DNA of 16,840 nucleotides, taken from the NCBI GenBank assembly GCA_023409675.1, contig JAEYRC010000228.1, forward strand, positions 1-16,840. Direction: 5' to 3'. Under the pieces are notes generated by a model. The model saw only the letters and a program-made list of their open reading frames with translations, had not been told where the DNA came from and did not search any database. This document shows, piece after piece, positions 6,311-13,773 of the stretch. The position numbers and the translations under genes are program-made. The stretch is from Bacteroidota bacterium. GTDB taxonomy: Bacteria; Bacteroidota; Bacteroidia; Chitinophagales; Chitinophagaceae. The first letter of the stretch is position 1. Each line of letters starts with the position of its first letter.

Positions 6311-7396
6311 ATGCAGCAAACCGCCGAAGCAAAGACATCCATCACGGATGTAATGAAGAAAAAGCCCCTGATCATTTCAGGGCCCTGTAGTGCCGAAACA
6401 GAAGAACAGGTACTTGAAACCGCCCGTCAGTTAGCCGATACCGGCAAAGTGGACGTATTACGGGCCGGGATCTGGAAACCCCGCACCAGGCCGGGGAGTT
6501 TTGAAGGGATTGGTACGAAAGGACTTCCCTGGTTACAGCAGGCTAAAAAGCAAACCGGTTTGCCCGTTGCCGTTGAAGTTGCCACCGGCAAGCAGGTAGA
6601 AGATGCGCTGCATTTTGATGTGGATATATTATGGGTCGGTGCACGAACTACGGTTAACCCTTTCAGTGTTCAGGAAGTGGCAGACGCGTTACGAGGTGTG
6701 GATGTTCCCGTACTCATTAAAAACCCGATCAATCCTGATCTTGAACTCTGGACCGGAGCGGTAGAACGTGTCGCTAAGGCAGGTATTAAGTCTATTGGCC
6801 TGATCCACCGCGGTTTTTCTTCATATGGTAATAATGAATACCGTAATGCCCCGATGTGGCACCTGGCTATTGAAATGAAACGTCGTAACCCCGATATGCT
6901 GATCGTCAATGATCCCTCTCATATCTGCGGCAGAAGAGATATCCTGCTCGATGTGGCACAGAAAGCCATTGACCTGGATTTCGACGGCCTCATGATCGAA
7001 AGTCATATCGACCCCGATAATGCCTCGAGCGATGCGAAACAACAGGTTACGCCAAACCGCCTGGCTGAAATGCTCGAAACAATTATCTGGCGTAAAGATG
7101 ACCTGGATTCAGAAGCCTATCATGCAGCGCTGGAACGGCTTCGTCAGCAGATCAATCATCTCGATGACGAGCTCCTTCAGATCCTTGGCCAGCGTATGAA
7201 AATCGCTGATGCTATCGGCGAATTCAAAAAGAATAACAACGTTACCATTCTTCAAACCAACCGCTGGAATGAAATACTGGAAAGAGCGTTCAGCAAAGGT
7301 GAAAATCTCGGACTGAGCCGCGAATTCATCAGCAAATATTTCGATGCGGTGCATATGGAAAGCATCAATCATCAGAACAGGATTATGAACCGGTAG
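6311..7396 (+). CDS. Bifunctional DAHP synthase / chorismate mutase
   Basis: Residues about 1-262 are a type I-beta (KDO8P synthase-like) 3-deoxy-7-phosphoheptulonate synthase: LIISGPCSAET (20-30, metal-binding Cys26), RAGIWKPRTRPGSFEG, VLIKNPINPD, GLIHRGFSSY, DPSHICGRRD and LMIESHIDPD. Residues about 270-361 are an AroQ-type chorismate mutase: LERLRQQINHLDDELLQIL, QRMKIADAIGEFKK, and NRWNEILERA. The protein therefore makes the first intermediate of the shikimate pathway and also prephenate from chorismate, supplying pheA and tyrA. C-terminal fusions of this kind are known in Bacteroidota (Porphyromonas), where the mutase domain mediates feedback by prephenate; the same is inferred here. It starts 32 bases after the helicase gene. 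TAAATTTT (6299-6306) before it is a near match to a -7 box. aroB follows 8 bases after the stop. Confidence 0.95.
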   Translation: MQQTAEAKTSITDVMKKKPLIISGPCSAETEEQVLETARQLADTGKVDVLRAGIWKPRTRPGSFEGIGTKGLPWLQQAKKQTGLPVAVEVATGKQVEDALHFDVDILWVGARTTVNPFSVQEVADALRGVDVPVLIKNPINPDLELWTGAVERVAKAGIKSIGLIHRGFSSYGNNEYRNAPMWHLAIEMKRRNPDMLIVNDPSHICGRRDILLDVAQKAIDLDFDGLMIESHIDPDNASSDAKQQVTPNRLAEMLETIIWRKDDLDSEAYHAALERLRQQINHLDDELLQILGQRMKIADAIGEFKKNNNVTILQTNRWNEILERAFSKGENLGLSREFISKYFDAVHMESINHQNRIMNR

Positions 7397-7404
7397 TATC
7401 GCTT

Positions 7405-8418
7405 ATGACCAAAAAGTCTTTTCAGTTTTCCAGTAAAAAGGTGCACTATTATTTTGATGCTTCCCTTTCGGACCTAAAAAAACTTACCGACCGGAAAAAC
7501 ATTATTGTCATTACTGATGAACATGTTGCGGAAGCTCATAGCGCTAAACTGCGTGGGTTTCGCCAGATTATCATTCCCGCGGGTGAGCAGCACAAGATCC
7601 AGTCAACTGTAGATCATATCCTTTCGCAACTGATTGAAATGGGCGCTGACCGCGAGACCGTTCTGATTGGTATGGGAGGTGGGGTAGTTACAGACCTGAC
7701 CGGCTATGTTGCCTCAATTTATATGAGAGGTATTGCTTTCGGCTTCATACCGACATCCATTCTGGCAATGGTTGATGCTTCAATTGGTGGAAAGAATGGC
7801 ATTGATATCGGACCGTATAAAAATATGGCAGGTATCATCCGACAGCCCGATTTTCTTCTTTATGATGTAAACCTTTTGCGCAGCCTGCCCGACGAAGAAT
7901 GGATAAATGGATTTGCAGAAATTATCAAACATGCCTGCATCAAAGATGCGGTCATGTTCCGTGAACTTCAGCAGGCATCCATTCAGCATTTTATGCGCAG
8001 GAAGACTGACCTGTCTTCACTTATCCGGAAAAACGCGATTATCAAATCCCGGGTTGTTCAACGCGATGAATTTGAACAGGGAGAACGTCGGTTGCTGAAC
8101 TTCGGACACACTTTCGGTCATGCTATTGAAACAAGTGCCGGTCTGCCTCATGGCCATGCCATATCGTTGGGGATGGTCATCGCCGCGGGCTTCTCGCAGG
8201 AAATACTGAAATTCAGGCATAAGGCGAAATTGACGCAAGTGCTTGAACAGTATGGTTTGCCTGTTGAAATGGATTTTGACCGGGAAGAGGCCTTCCGCAT
8301 ACTGCAAATGGATAAGAAAAAAACCGGTAAGGATATAAGGTTTATTTTATTGGAAAAGATCGGCAAAGGGGTCGTATATCCCTTCCCTATAGACACTATT
8401 CACCGACTCTATAACTGA
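7405..8418 (+). CDS. aroB: 3-dehydroquinate synthase
   Basis: Closes DAHP to 3-dehydroquinate using NAD and a metal ion, shikimate pathway step 2. The 337-residue protein has the NAD loop GMGGGVVTDLTGYVAS (89-104), IPTSILAMVDASIGGKNGID (115-134), and the metal ligands Glu172 (GFAEIIKHA), His235 (LNFGHTFGHA) and His249 (in PHGHAISLGM). The family's usual HGEAV reads HGHAI here. Length is slightly under the common 350-360 because the N-terminal domain is compact. It lies 8 bases after the DAHP synthase/mutase gene and 5 bases before aroA, a tight operon. Confidence 0.96.
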   Translation: MTKKSFQFSSKKVHYYFDASLSDLKKLTDRKNIIVITDEHVAEAHSAKLRGFRQIIIPAGEQHKIQSTVDHILSQLIEMGADRETVLIGMGGGVVTDLTGYVASIYMRGIAFGFIPTSILAMVDASIGGKNGIDIGPYKNMAGIIRQPDFLLYDVNLLRSLPDEEWINGFAEIIKHACIKDAVMFRELQQASIQHFMRRKTDLSSLIRKNAIIKSRVVQRDEFEQGERRLLNFGHTFGHAIETSAGLPHGHAISLGMVIAAGFSQEILKFRHKAKLTQVLEQYGLPVEMDFDREEAFRILQMDKKKTGKDIRFILLEKIGKGVVYPFPIDTIHRLYN

Positions 8419-8423
8419 ATACT

Positions 8424-9698
8424 ATGATCGTAACCGTTCGGTCAGGTCCGTTATCCGGATCTGTTAATGCACCGGTATCTAAAAGCGCTATGCAACGGGC
8501 TTGCGCAATTGCCTTACTGGCAAAGGGAACCTCTGTATTGCAGAACCCCGGTATCTCCAATGATGACCAGGCTGCGCTTGATGTGATCCAGCGATTGGGA
8601 GCAAAGGTTATCCGGCTCGATGACGGTTCGCTGCAGATCAGCAGTGAAGGCGTGCAACCGGTATCCTCTACCCTTAACTGTGGCGAAAGCGGCCTGGGTA
8701 TCCGCATGTTTACTCCACTGGCAGCATTGTCTACAAATTCCCTTACCATCACCGGTAGTGGTAGCCTGCTCACCCGGCCCATGAATTTTTTTGATGAGAT
8801 ATTTCCGTTGCTGGGCATTTCCATACAATCATCCGGAGGAAGATTGCCACTGCAGATAAAGGGTCCGCTCCGGCCGGCTTCCATTACAGTCGACGGATCA
8901 CTGAGTTCGCAGTTTTTAACCGGACTGCTTCTGGCTTATGCCGCTTCAGTTGATGCTCACCGTCATCCTATAACCGTAACCAACCTGCGCAGTAAACCCT
9001 ATATCGACCTGACACTGGAACTTTTACAACATGCCGGCATCAGTATCGTGCATGAAGATTACAAGGTGTTTCATTTTCCCGAAAATTCGGGTGAATTGAA
9101 ACCGCTTAACTATAGCGTAGAAGGTGATTGGAGCGGTGCGGCTTTTTTGCTTGTTGCAGGGGCTTTATATGGAAACATATCAGTATCGGGATTAAATGCT
9201 TCTTCGGCTCAGGCCGATAAGGCGATTTTGGATGCGCTAAGCCTTGCCGGCGCAGCATGGTCTGAAAAAGATGGCGTATTTTTAACCCGGCACGCTCCCC
9301 TGAACGCGTTCGAATTTGACGCCACCGACTGCCCTGATCTGTTTCCACCACTCGTAGCACTGGCCGCACGCTGCAATGGTACCAGTACACTGGCGGGTGT
9401 TAACCGGCTGGCACATAAAGAAAGCAATCGTGGACTGGCGCTTCAGCAGGAGTTTGGTAAGATGGGCGTGGAGATAGTGCTGAACGATAACCTGATGCAG
9501 GTGAAGGGCACCAATCATATAAAAGGTGCTGAACTTTCTTCACACCACGATCACCGCATTGCTATGGCAGGTGCCATTGCCGGAATCGGTGCTGAAGGAA
9601 TAACACGAATCACTGATGCGGGCGCTATCGATAAATCCTACCCGGAATTTTATCGTGATATGCAATCGCTGAACGCGATTATTGAGATTGAACACTGA
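8424..9698 (+). CDS. aroA: 3-phosphoshikimate 1-carboxyvinyltransferase (EPSP synthase)
   Basis: Joins PEP to shikimate-3-phosphate, pathway step 6. The 424-residue length fits the family. SKSAMQRA (19-26, with Lys20, Ser21 and Arg25), SSQFLTGLLLAYA, DWSGAAFLLVAGAL, the catalytic Asp in CPDLFPPLVALA, KESNRGLAL and HDHRIAMAGAIAGI are all present. The PEP/glyphosate loop reads LNCGESGLGIRM (84-95), where E. coli has LGNAGTAMRP. The Gly and Arg are kept, but E. coli Thr97 and Pro101 become Leu91 and Met95. KESNR replaces the common KE(T/S)DR. It follows aroB by 5 bases and is separated from aroC by 86 bases. Function is clear; altered inhibitor sensitivity is only inferred. Confidence 0.96.
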   Translation: MIVTVRSGPLSGSVNAPVSKSAMQRACAIALLAKGTSVLQNPGISNDDQAALDVIQRLGAKVIRLDDGSLQISSEGVQPVSSTLNCGESGLGIRMFTPLAALSTNSLTITGSGSLLTRPMNFFDEIFPLLGISIQSSGGRLPLQIKGPLRPASITVDGSLSSQFLTGLLLAYAASVDAHRHPITVTNLRSKPYIDLTLELLQHAGISIVHEDYKVFHFPENSGELKPLNYSVEGDWSGAAFLLVAGALYGNISVSGLNASSAQADKAILDALSLAGAAWSEKDGVFLTRHAPLNAFEFDATDCPDLFPPLVALAARCNGTSTLAGVNRLAHKESNRGLALQQEFGKMGVEIVLNDNLMQVKGTNHIKGAELSSHHDHRIAMAGAIAGIGAEGITRITDAGAIDKSYPEFYRDMQSLNAIIEIEH

Positions 9699-9784
9699 TA
9701 TGGCGACAGCAAAATCTAACGTACAAATATACCCGTGTATCCAGGTCACTGATACATGATATAATAATCATTAAATTATTCATT

Positions 9785-10801
9785 TTGAATTCATTTGGAC
9801 GGATATTCAGAATAAGTATAGTTGGAGAATCACATGGTTCCAATGCCGGAGTGATTATCGACGGCTGTCCTGCGGGACTGCCTTTACTGGAAGCTGATTT
9901 TACGGAAGATATTGAACGCCGCAAAGGAGGCATGCAAAAGGGCACAACACCCCGAAAAGAAGCTGATCTGCCGGAGATCCGTACCGGAGTTTTCAATAAT
10001 ACCACCACTGGTGCACCCATCACTATTCTTTTTGCAAACAACAATACCCGTTCGGCAGATTACGAAAAACAGCGGGCTTTTCCACGACCCGGTCATGCTG
10101 ACCTGGTAGCGCAGCAAAAATTCGGGGGCTTTGAGGATTATCGTGGTGGCGGACATTTCAGTGGAAGATTAACTGTAGGATTGGTAGCCGCAGGAGTTAT
10201 CGCTAAAAAGCTACTTGCTGCCGCGAAGAATGAAAAAACCGAATCCATCAGTATCCATGCTGAGCTCAAAGAAGTGGGGGGATTTTCAAATGTTGAAGAA
10301 GGCCTGCAATATGCGATAGAACAGAAGGATTCGGTAGGTGGCATTGTGGAATGCCGGGTCAGTGGGTTACCACCCGGACTGGGAGAACCTTTTTTCGACT
10401 CTGCGGAATCCCTGATCAGTCACGCCGTTTTCGCCATTCCTGCAGTACGGGGAATAGAGTTTGGAACTGGCTTTAAAGCGGCATCCATGCTGGGTAGCGT
10501 GCATAATGATCCGATCGAGAATAGCCTCGGGAAAACCACCACCAATCACGCGGGTGGAATAGTGGGCGGAATAACCAACGGGAATGAACTCGTATTTCGG
10601 ATTGCGATTAAACCCACATCATCTACTCCCAAAGAGCAACAGAGTTTTAATCGTGAAACCAACCAGGTCGAGCCATTTTCAATTAAAGGACGACACGACC
10701 TCTGTATTGCTTTACGGGTTCCGGTAGTGTTGGAGGCTATGACGGCCTGTGTACTTGCCGATATGCTGTTACTCGAACAAAGGATAACCCGGGTTCTATA
10801 A
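9785..10801 (+). CDS. aroC: Chorismate synthase
   Basis: FMN-dependent 1,4-elimination of phosphate from EPSP to give chorismate, pathway step 7. The 338-residue protein begins NSFGRIFRISIVGESHGSN and contains RRKGGMQKGTTPRKEAD (43-59), ADYEKQRAFPRPGHADL, FEDYRGGGHFSGRLT, PAVRGIEFGTGF, TNHAGGIVGGITNG and GRHDLCIALRVPVVLEAM. The start appears to be TTG at 9785: family members begin MNSFGR, no in-frame ATG lies nearby, and the preceding ATT is a poorer choice. The 86 bases before it are AT-rich, with a weak AATAAT/ATTATT inverted repeat and no clear promoter box. It is probably read from the DAHP synthase-aroB-aroA operon. It is somewhat shorter than the 361-residue E. coli enzyme but lacks no motif I can see. 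Confidence 0.95.
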   Translation: MNSFGRIFRISIVGESHGSNAGVIIDGCPAGLPLLEADFTEDIERRKGGMQKGTTPRKEADLPEIRTGVFNNTTTGAPITILFANNNTRSADYEKQRAFPRPGHADLVAQQKFGGFEDYRGGGHFSGRLTVGLVAAGVIAKKLLAAAKNEKTESISIHAELKEVGGFSNVEEGLQYAIEQKDSVGGIVECRVSGLPPGLGEPFFDSAESLISHAVFAIPAVRGIEFGTGFKAASMLGSVHNDPIENSLGKTTTNHAGGIVGGITNGNELVFRIAIKPTSSTPKEQQSFNRETNQVEPFSIKGRHDLCIALRVPVVLEAMTACVLADMLLLEQRITRVL

Positions 10802-10858
10802 CTACCGTCCCCTGGCAACCTTTCAATAATTTACCCGAACTTCAGCAAAAGTTTTTTT

Positions 10859-11641
10859 ATGCGGTTCAGCATAGCCCTTGGAATATCTTTGTTGCTTTAC
10901 CTAAATGCGCAATGTCAGCCGGCAGACCGGATTAAAGAATTCCGGTTCCCTCTGGGCGATGATGTGATCAGCTATTTTACTACTATCAAAGGCGAATACC
11001 GAAAAGCTGTTTTCATCAACCTGCATGAAAATGAGCGTACATCACTGGATGCCGCGAAATCAGTCCTGCCCGCTTATACCGATTATCGACTGGTTGAACT
11101 GCGTTACCGGGGTCAGCGTAATCTCGAATTCAAACAGCGCGGCCGCACTTTTTCGGTTGACCCTAACAGGATGTTCACCAAAGACGGGATCCGGCTAACC
11201 CTGGAGCGCAATTCGGATGAAGTCAGGCCATATGCCGTCAGAATGGTGAACCGACATGCTAAAAAACTCAAACGCAATTTTTTTAACCAGGCCGGTATAG
11301 TCATTGCCCTGCATAATAATACCGAAGCCAATTATTCTGTTCTGGGCTATGGCCCGGGAGGCCCCGATGCACCTGATGTGGAAGAACTGCATATTAATCC
11401 TGATCATGATCCGGATAATTTCTTCTATACAACAGACCATGGTTTTTTTCAATATGCCCGTTCAAAAGGATTCAACGCTGTTTTGCAGAAGTCCGGAAAT
11501 GTTAAGGATGATGGTTCTTTATCGGTATACTGTGGACTCCGCAAAATTCCATATATCAATATAGAGGCTCAGCATGGACATCTGACTGAACAGGAATCCA
11601 TGACCCGGGTGGTGCTGGATTATCTGCGGGATAAGCCTTAG
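10859..11641 (+). CDS. Secreted M14-like putative zinc hydrolase
   Basis: The 260-residue product starts with a signal peptide (hydrophobic core ALGISLLLYLNA, about 5-17; cleavage probably near AQC), so it is exported. I do not recognise a named protein, but the layout matches carboxypeptidase A/M14-type zinc hydrolases. HENE gives a HxxE pair (His56, Glu59), SVDPNRMFT resembles the DLNRNF substrate-carboxylate motif (Asn103-Arg104), ALHNN supplies a third zinc ligand (His152), and NIEAQHGH offers a catalytic Glu (Glu236). Order and spacing fit, although the protein is shorter than typical carboxypeptidases. The substrate could be a peptide, a peptidoglycan fragment or an acylated amino acid. 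It starts 57 bases after aroC, with an A/T hairpin plus T-run just before the ATG. Family assignment is from motifs only. Confidence 0.65.
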   Translation: MRFSIALGISLLLYLNAQCQPADRIKEFRFPLGDDVISYFTTIKGEYRKAVFINLHENERTSLDAAKSVLPAYTDYRLVELRYRGQRNLEFKQRGRTFSVDPNRMFTKDGIRLTLERNSDEVRPYAVRMVNRHAKKLKRNFFNQAGIVIALHNNTEANYSVLGYGPGGPDAPDVEELHINPDHDPDNFFYTTDHGFFQYARSKGFNAVLQKSGNVKDDGSLSVYCGLRKIPYINIEAQHGHLTEQESMTRVVLDYLRDKP

Positions 11642-11695
11642 TGTCAGCATTAGGTGCATGGAATACAATAGTAAATCTTCCCTGATCAATACAAT

Positions 11696-11715
11696 GCGTG
11701 ATCTGCATCAATCGC
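11696..11715. other. Possible terminator hairpin between convergent genes
   Basis: GCGTGAT (11696-11702) can pair with ATCA (11707-11710) and CGC (11713-11715) around the loop CTGC, with a 2-base AT bulge. It lies in the 90-base gap between the M14-like gene and the oppositely oriented DUF488 gene. There is no T-run, so this is weak. Confidence 0.25.
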
Positions 11716-11731
11716 AAGGCATTCAATCATT

Positions 11732-12256
11732 TCATCCATAATGAAGAATACCATTAGCTATAGATGCCGGTGCTGTATACGGATGTTCTTTAGCCTTTCC
11801 TTCCGACATGATGTGGAATACGGTCCAGCCCCGGAATTTAAGCATATCCGCTATCAATGCACGGTGGCAGCTCCACCACACCGCTTCTGAACAAACTATG
11901 GCTGTGCGCATTCCGGAAGCGATGATTTCCAACTGCTGATAGGCTGCCGCGAAGTCTGTGCTCTCCATATAATCAGCATATCCCCGGAATGCGGTATGTC
12001 GCCATGCGGTATTTTTTGAATCCGGAAGTGGTTTTCGTCTTCCGCCCAGGTTTTCCAGGTGAACATATGCAATACCTGCAGCGTTTAACCATGCCCGAAA
12101 TTCATCTTTATTATACTGCGGATATTTTTTTGATCCCGGATATCGCCGCACATCAGCGATCTGTTGTATGTCAAACGATCGGATGATCGTCAGAAAATCT
12201 TCCGCGGATCGCGTTGAATGACCTGCAGTCCAGATATTACCGGGGGATGTTGCCAT
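11732..12256 (-). CDS. DUF488 family protein
   Basis: The 174-residue protein shows the DUF488 signature: IWTAGHSTRSAEDF near the N-terminus, QIADVRRYPGSKKYPQYN, HLENLGGRR, and a Cys-containing motif IVCSEAVWWSCHRALIADML. Biochemical function is not established for the family; the conserved Cys/His/Arg positions suggest a catalytic or metal/nucleotide-binding site, but that is inference. The start is taken as ATG at 12256; the TTG six bases upstream adds only two residues. It is transcribed alone on the minus strand, convergent with the M14-like gene and divergent from the RlpA-like gene, and has no link to aromatic biosynthesis. It may be a simple accessory insertion between operons. Confidence 0.88.
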   Translation of the reverse strand: MATSPGNIWTAGHSTRSAEDFLTIIRSFDIQQIADVRRYPGSKKYPQYNKDEFRAWLNAAGIAYVHLENLGGRRKPLPDSKNTAWRHTAFRGYADYMESTDFAAAYQQLEIIASGMRTAIVCSEAVWWSCHRALIADMLKFRGWTVFHIMSEGKAKEHPYTAPASIANGILHYG

Positions 12257-12453
12257 TAGCAATTTTCAATAAGTTGAAGTTGGTACCAGATAATGAACGG
12301 GTATGCGTATTTCAATAAATTGATATAAATGGTTCCATATCATCTAACCTGAAAAAATAATGCCTGCTGTATCATTCCTATAGCCGGATATTTTTCGGAA
12401 ATTGATAGAAATCATACCGGGAAATTTTACAGCCGATCCTGCGTTATACTAGT

Positions 12454-12870
12454 ATGCGTTACCTGTATCTGCTATTGCTGCTCTGTCTTCAGGCCTCTGC
12501 TCAGGCGATGAATCCGGTTTCGGATACGCTTAGGCCTCAGCGGGTGAAGAATGTTGAGAAACTGCAATTTGGAGTCGCCAGCTACTACCACAGTAAATTC
12601 GAGGGTAGGCCAACGGCTAGTGGCGAGTTGTATGCCGAAAAAGAATTAACCGCAGCGCACAATGGCCTGCCCTTCAATACCTGGGTGCGGGTTACCCATC
12701 TTAAAAATAAACGGAGTGTTGTAGTTCGTATCAATGACCGCCTGCATTACCGCAATACGCGGGTAATAGATCTGAGTCGGGCAGCCGCAGAAAAACTCGG
12801 ATTAATCAGCAAAGGACTGGCCCGGGTTAAGGTGGAGGTACTGGGAAAGGAAAAACCGGTTGAGGATTAA
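12454..12870 (+). CDS. RlpA-like septal ring lytic transglycosylase (double-psi beta-barrel)
   Basis: A 138-residue exported protein. The signal peptide is MRYLYLLLLLCLQASAQA (cleavage near residue 18). One double-psi beta-barrel domain follows (about 38-130): GVASYYHSKFEGRPTASGE, LTAAHNGLPFNTWVRVT, VVVRINDRLHYRNTRVIDLS and AAAEKLGL. Asp95 (INDR) and His69 (TAAH) sit in the conserved polar cleft. RlpA proteins cleave or bind denuded glycan strands at the septum. This copy lacks the SPOR domain of proteobacterial RlpA and has no clear lipobox, so it is probably a soluble periplasmic form. The 191 bases before it hold no gene; a near -7 box (TATTTTTC, 12389-12396) is the only promoter hint. Enzyme activity is inferred. 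Confidence 0.85.
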   Translation: MRYLYLLLLLCLQASAQAMNPVSDTLRPQRVKNVEKLQFGVASYYHSKFEGRPTASGELYAEKELTAAHNGLPFNTWVRVTHLKNKRSVVVRINDRLHYRNTRVIDLSRAAAEKLGLISKGLARVKVEVLGKEKPVED

Positions 12871-12898
12871 ATTATTTCACCATGTTATTTCTTGCCAG

Positions 12899-12906
12899 TA
12901 TTTTTG
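12899..12906 (+). promoter_or_regulatory. -7 promoter box of the barrel-protein gene
   Basis: TATTTTTG matches TAnnTTTG exactly, 21 bases before the ATG at 12928. No TTG is seen at the -33 distance. It supports separate transcription from the RlpA-like gene and excludes the TTG at 12892 as start codon. Confidence 0.5.
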
Positions 12907-12927
12907 TTTTCTCCTAAATCGTCAAAT

Positions 12928-13515
12928 ATGAAAAAAATCGCTGGTTCTGTTATCGGAATACTATTGGTTTTCGGGGTTGCTGCCCAGCAAAAAAGCAATA
13001 TTCAGCCTCCAACATTCGGTATTCATTATTTTCTCAGCGATGTGTCCTCAGCCTCTCAGATTCGTAATTCATCACTTTCTTCAACACTTGCCAATAAGAA
13101 TTTCGGAAATTTCAAACTAATGAGTCCGGGATTAGCGGTGAGTTATACACAAGGCCTGGGTTCAAAGTTCGATTTTTCCGGAATGCTGGCAGCTTCTGTG
13201 GCTCCGATAAATCTGCGCGACCGGGAAATTGTAGGGAACGATGCACTGAATCTCGAGATCGATGCTTCTGTTCGGGGTAAAATGCTCACCAACGATTACT
13301 GGTTTGTTCCTTATGTGCAATTAGGGGTAGGGGTTTCCAAACACGCCGGATATTATGGCGCCTTTATTCCTGCCGGAGTGGGAATTCAGATCAGTTTCTT
13401 TGATGAAGCCTATTTTTTGATCAATTCTCAATACCGTATTCCGGTTACTCAAACATCCGCATATCGCTTTTTCCATAGTATCGGCCTTGCTGCCAACCTG
13501 AATTCACTGAAGTAA
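12928..13515 (+). CDS. Probable outer-membrane beta-barrel protein, 195 aa
   Basis: A signal peptide (MKKIAGSVIGILLVFGVAAQ) is followed by PPTFGIHYFLSDV and a series of alternating amphipathic strands such as GLAVSYTQGLGSKFDFSGMLAA, YWFVPYVQLGVGVS, GAFIPAGVGIQISF and AYFLINSQYRIPVTQ. Such strands are typical of small 8-stranded porin-like barrels. It resembles the N-terminal barrel of OmpA-family proteins of Chitinophagaceae, but it stops at LAANLNSLK with no peptidoglycan-binding OmpA domain after it and no C-terminal aromatic residue. Start ATG 12928 is chosen because it begins a proper signal peptide; the upstream TTG at 12892 would bury it. Role unknown. The resemblance is from memory, without a search. 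Confidence 0.75.
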   Translation: MKKIAGSVIGILLVFGVAAQQKSNIQPPTFGIHYFLSDVSSASQIRNSSLSSTLANKNFGNFKLMSPGLAVSYTQGLGSKFDFSGMLAASVAPINLRDREIVGNDALNLEIDASVRGKMLTNDYWFVPYVQLGVGVSKHAGYYGAFIPAGVGIQISFFDEAYFLINSQYRIPVTQTSAYRFFHSIGLAANLNSLK

Positions 13516-13570
13516 TTGTAGCGGCGACACTGTAGCTGCACATTTTTATGCCGGACCTTAAATGGTATTT

Positions 13571-13601
13571 ACACCGGAAAACCTGGTGTTTAATTACCAG
13601 G
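13571..13601 (+). other. Two mutually exclusive hairpins after the barrel gene
   Basis: ACACCGG (13571-13577) pairs with CCTGGTGT (13582-13589) with one G-U pair, and CCTGGT (13582-13587) also pairs perfectly with ACCAGG (13596-13601). The central arm can use only one partner at a time. No T-run follows either. It may be a terminator for the barrel gene; no regulatory class is recognised. Confidence 0.35.
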
Positions 13602-13681
13602 CAAATACTCTATTCTCGCGTAATCAATCAGGGAAAATGGTGTCCGGGTCAGATTAATCGGGGATCATCCAATAAAAACAA

Positions 13682-13689
13682 TAGTTTTG
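13682..13689 (+). promoter_or_regulatory. -7 promoter box of the wecB-glycosyltransferase pair
   Basis: TAGTTTTG matches TAnnTTTG exactly, in the otherwise gene-free spacer 13516-13773. The -33 region has no clear TTG. It would give a leader of about 78 bases before the ATG at 13774. Confidence 0.5.
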
Positions 13690-13773
13690 CGTTTTTTTGA
13701 CAATTTTCTGATAACGGTTTTTACTGTTGCAGAAAATCCGATGCAGTACGTATACTGTTGAAAATCAATTACC

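Noticed and set aside
10836..10858. AACTT/AAGTT hairpin with a T7 tail just before the M14-like gene, as an attenuator or terminator
   Set aside because: The stem is only five base pairs, mostly A-T, with no leader frame or competing arm; T-rich tracts before start codons are common in this phylum.
12892..12927. TTG start for the barrel protein
   Set aside because: It lies upstream of the -7 box TATTTTTG and would place 12 residues before the signal peptide.
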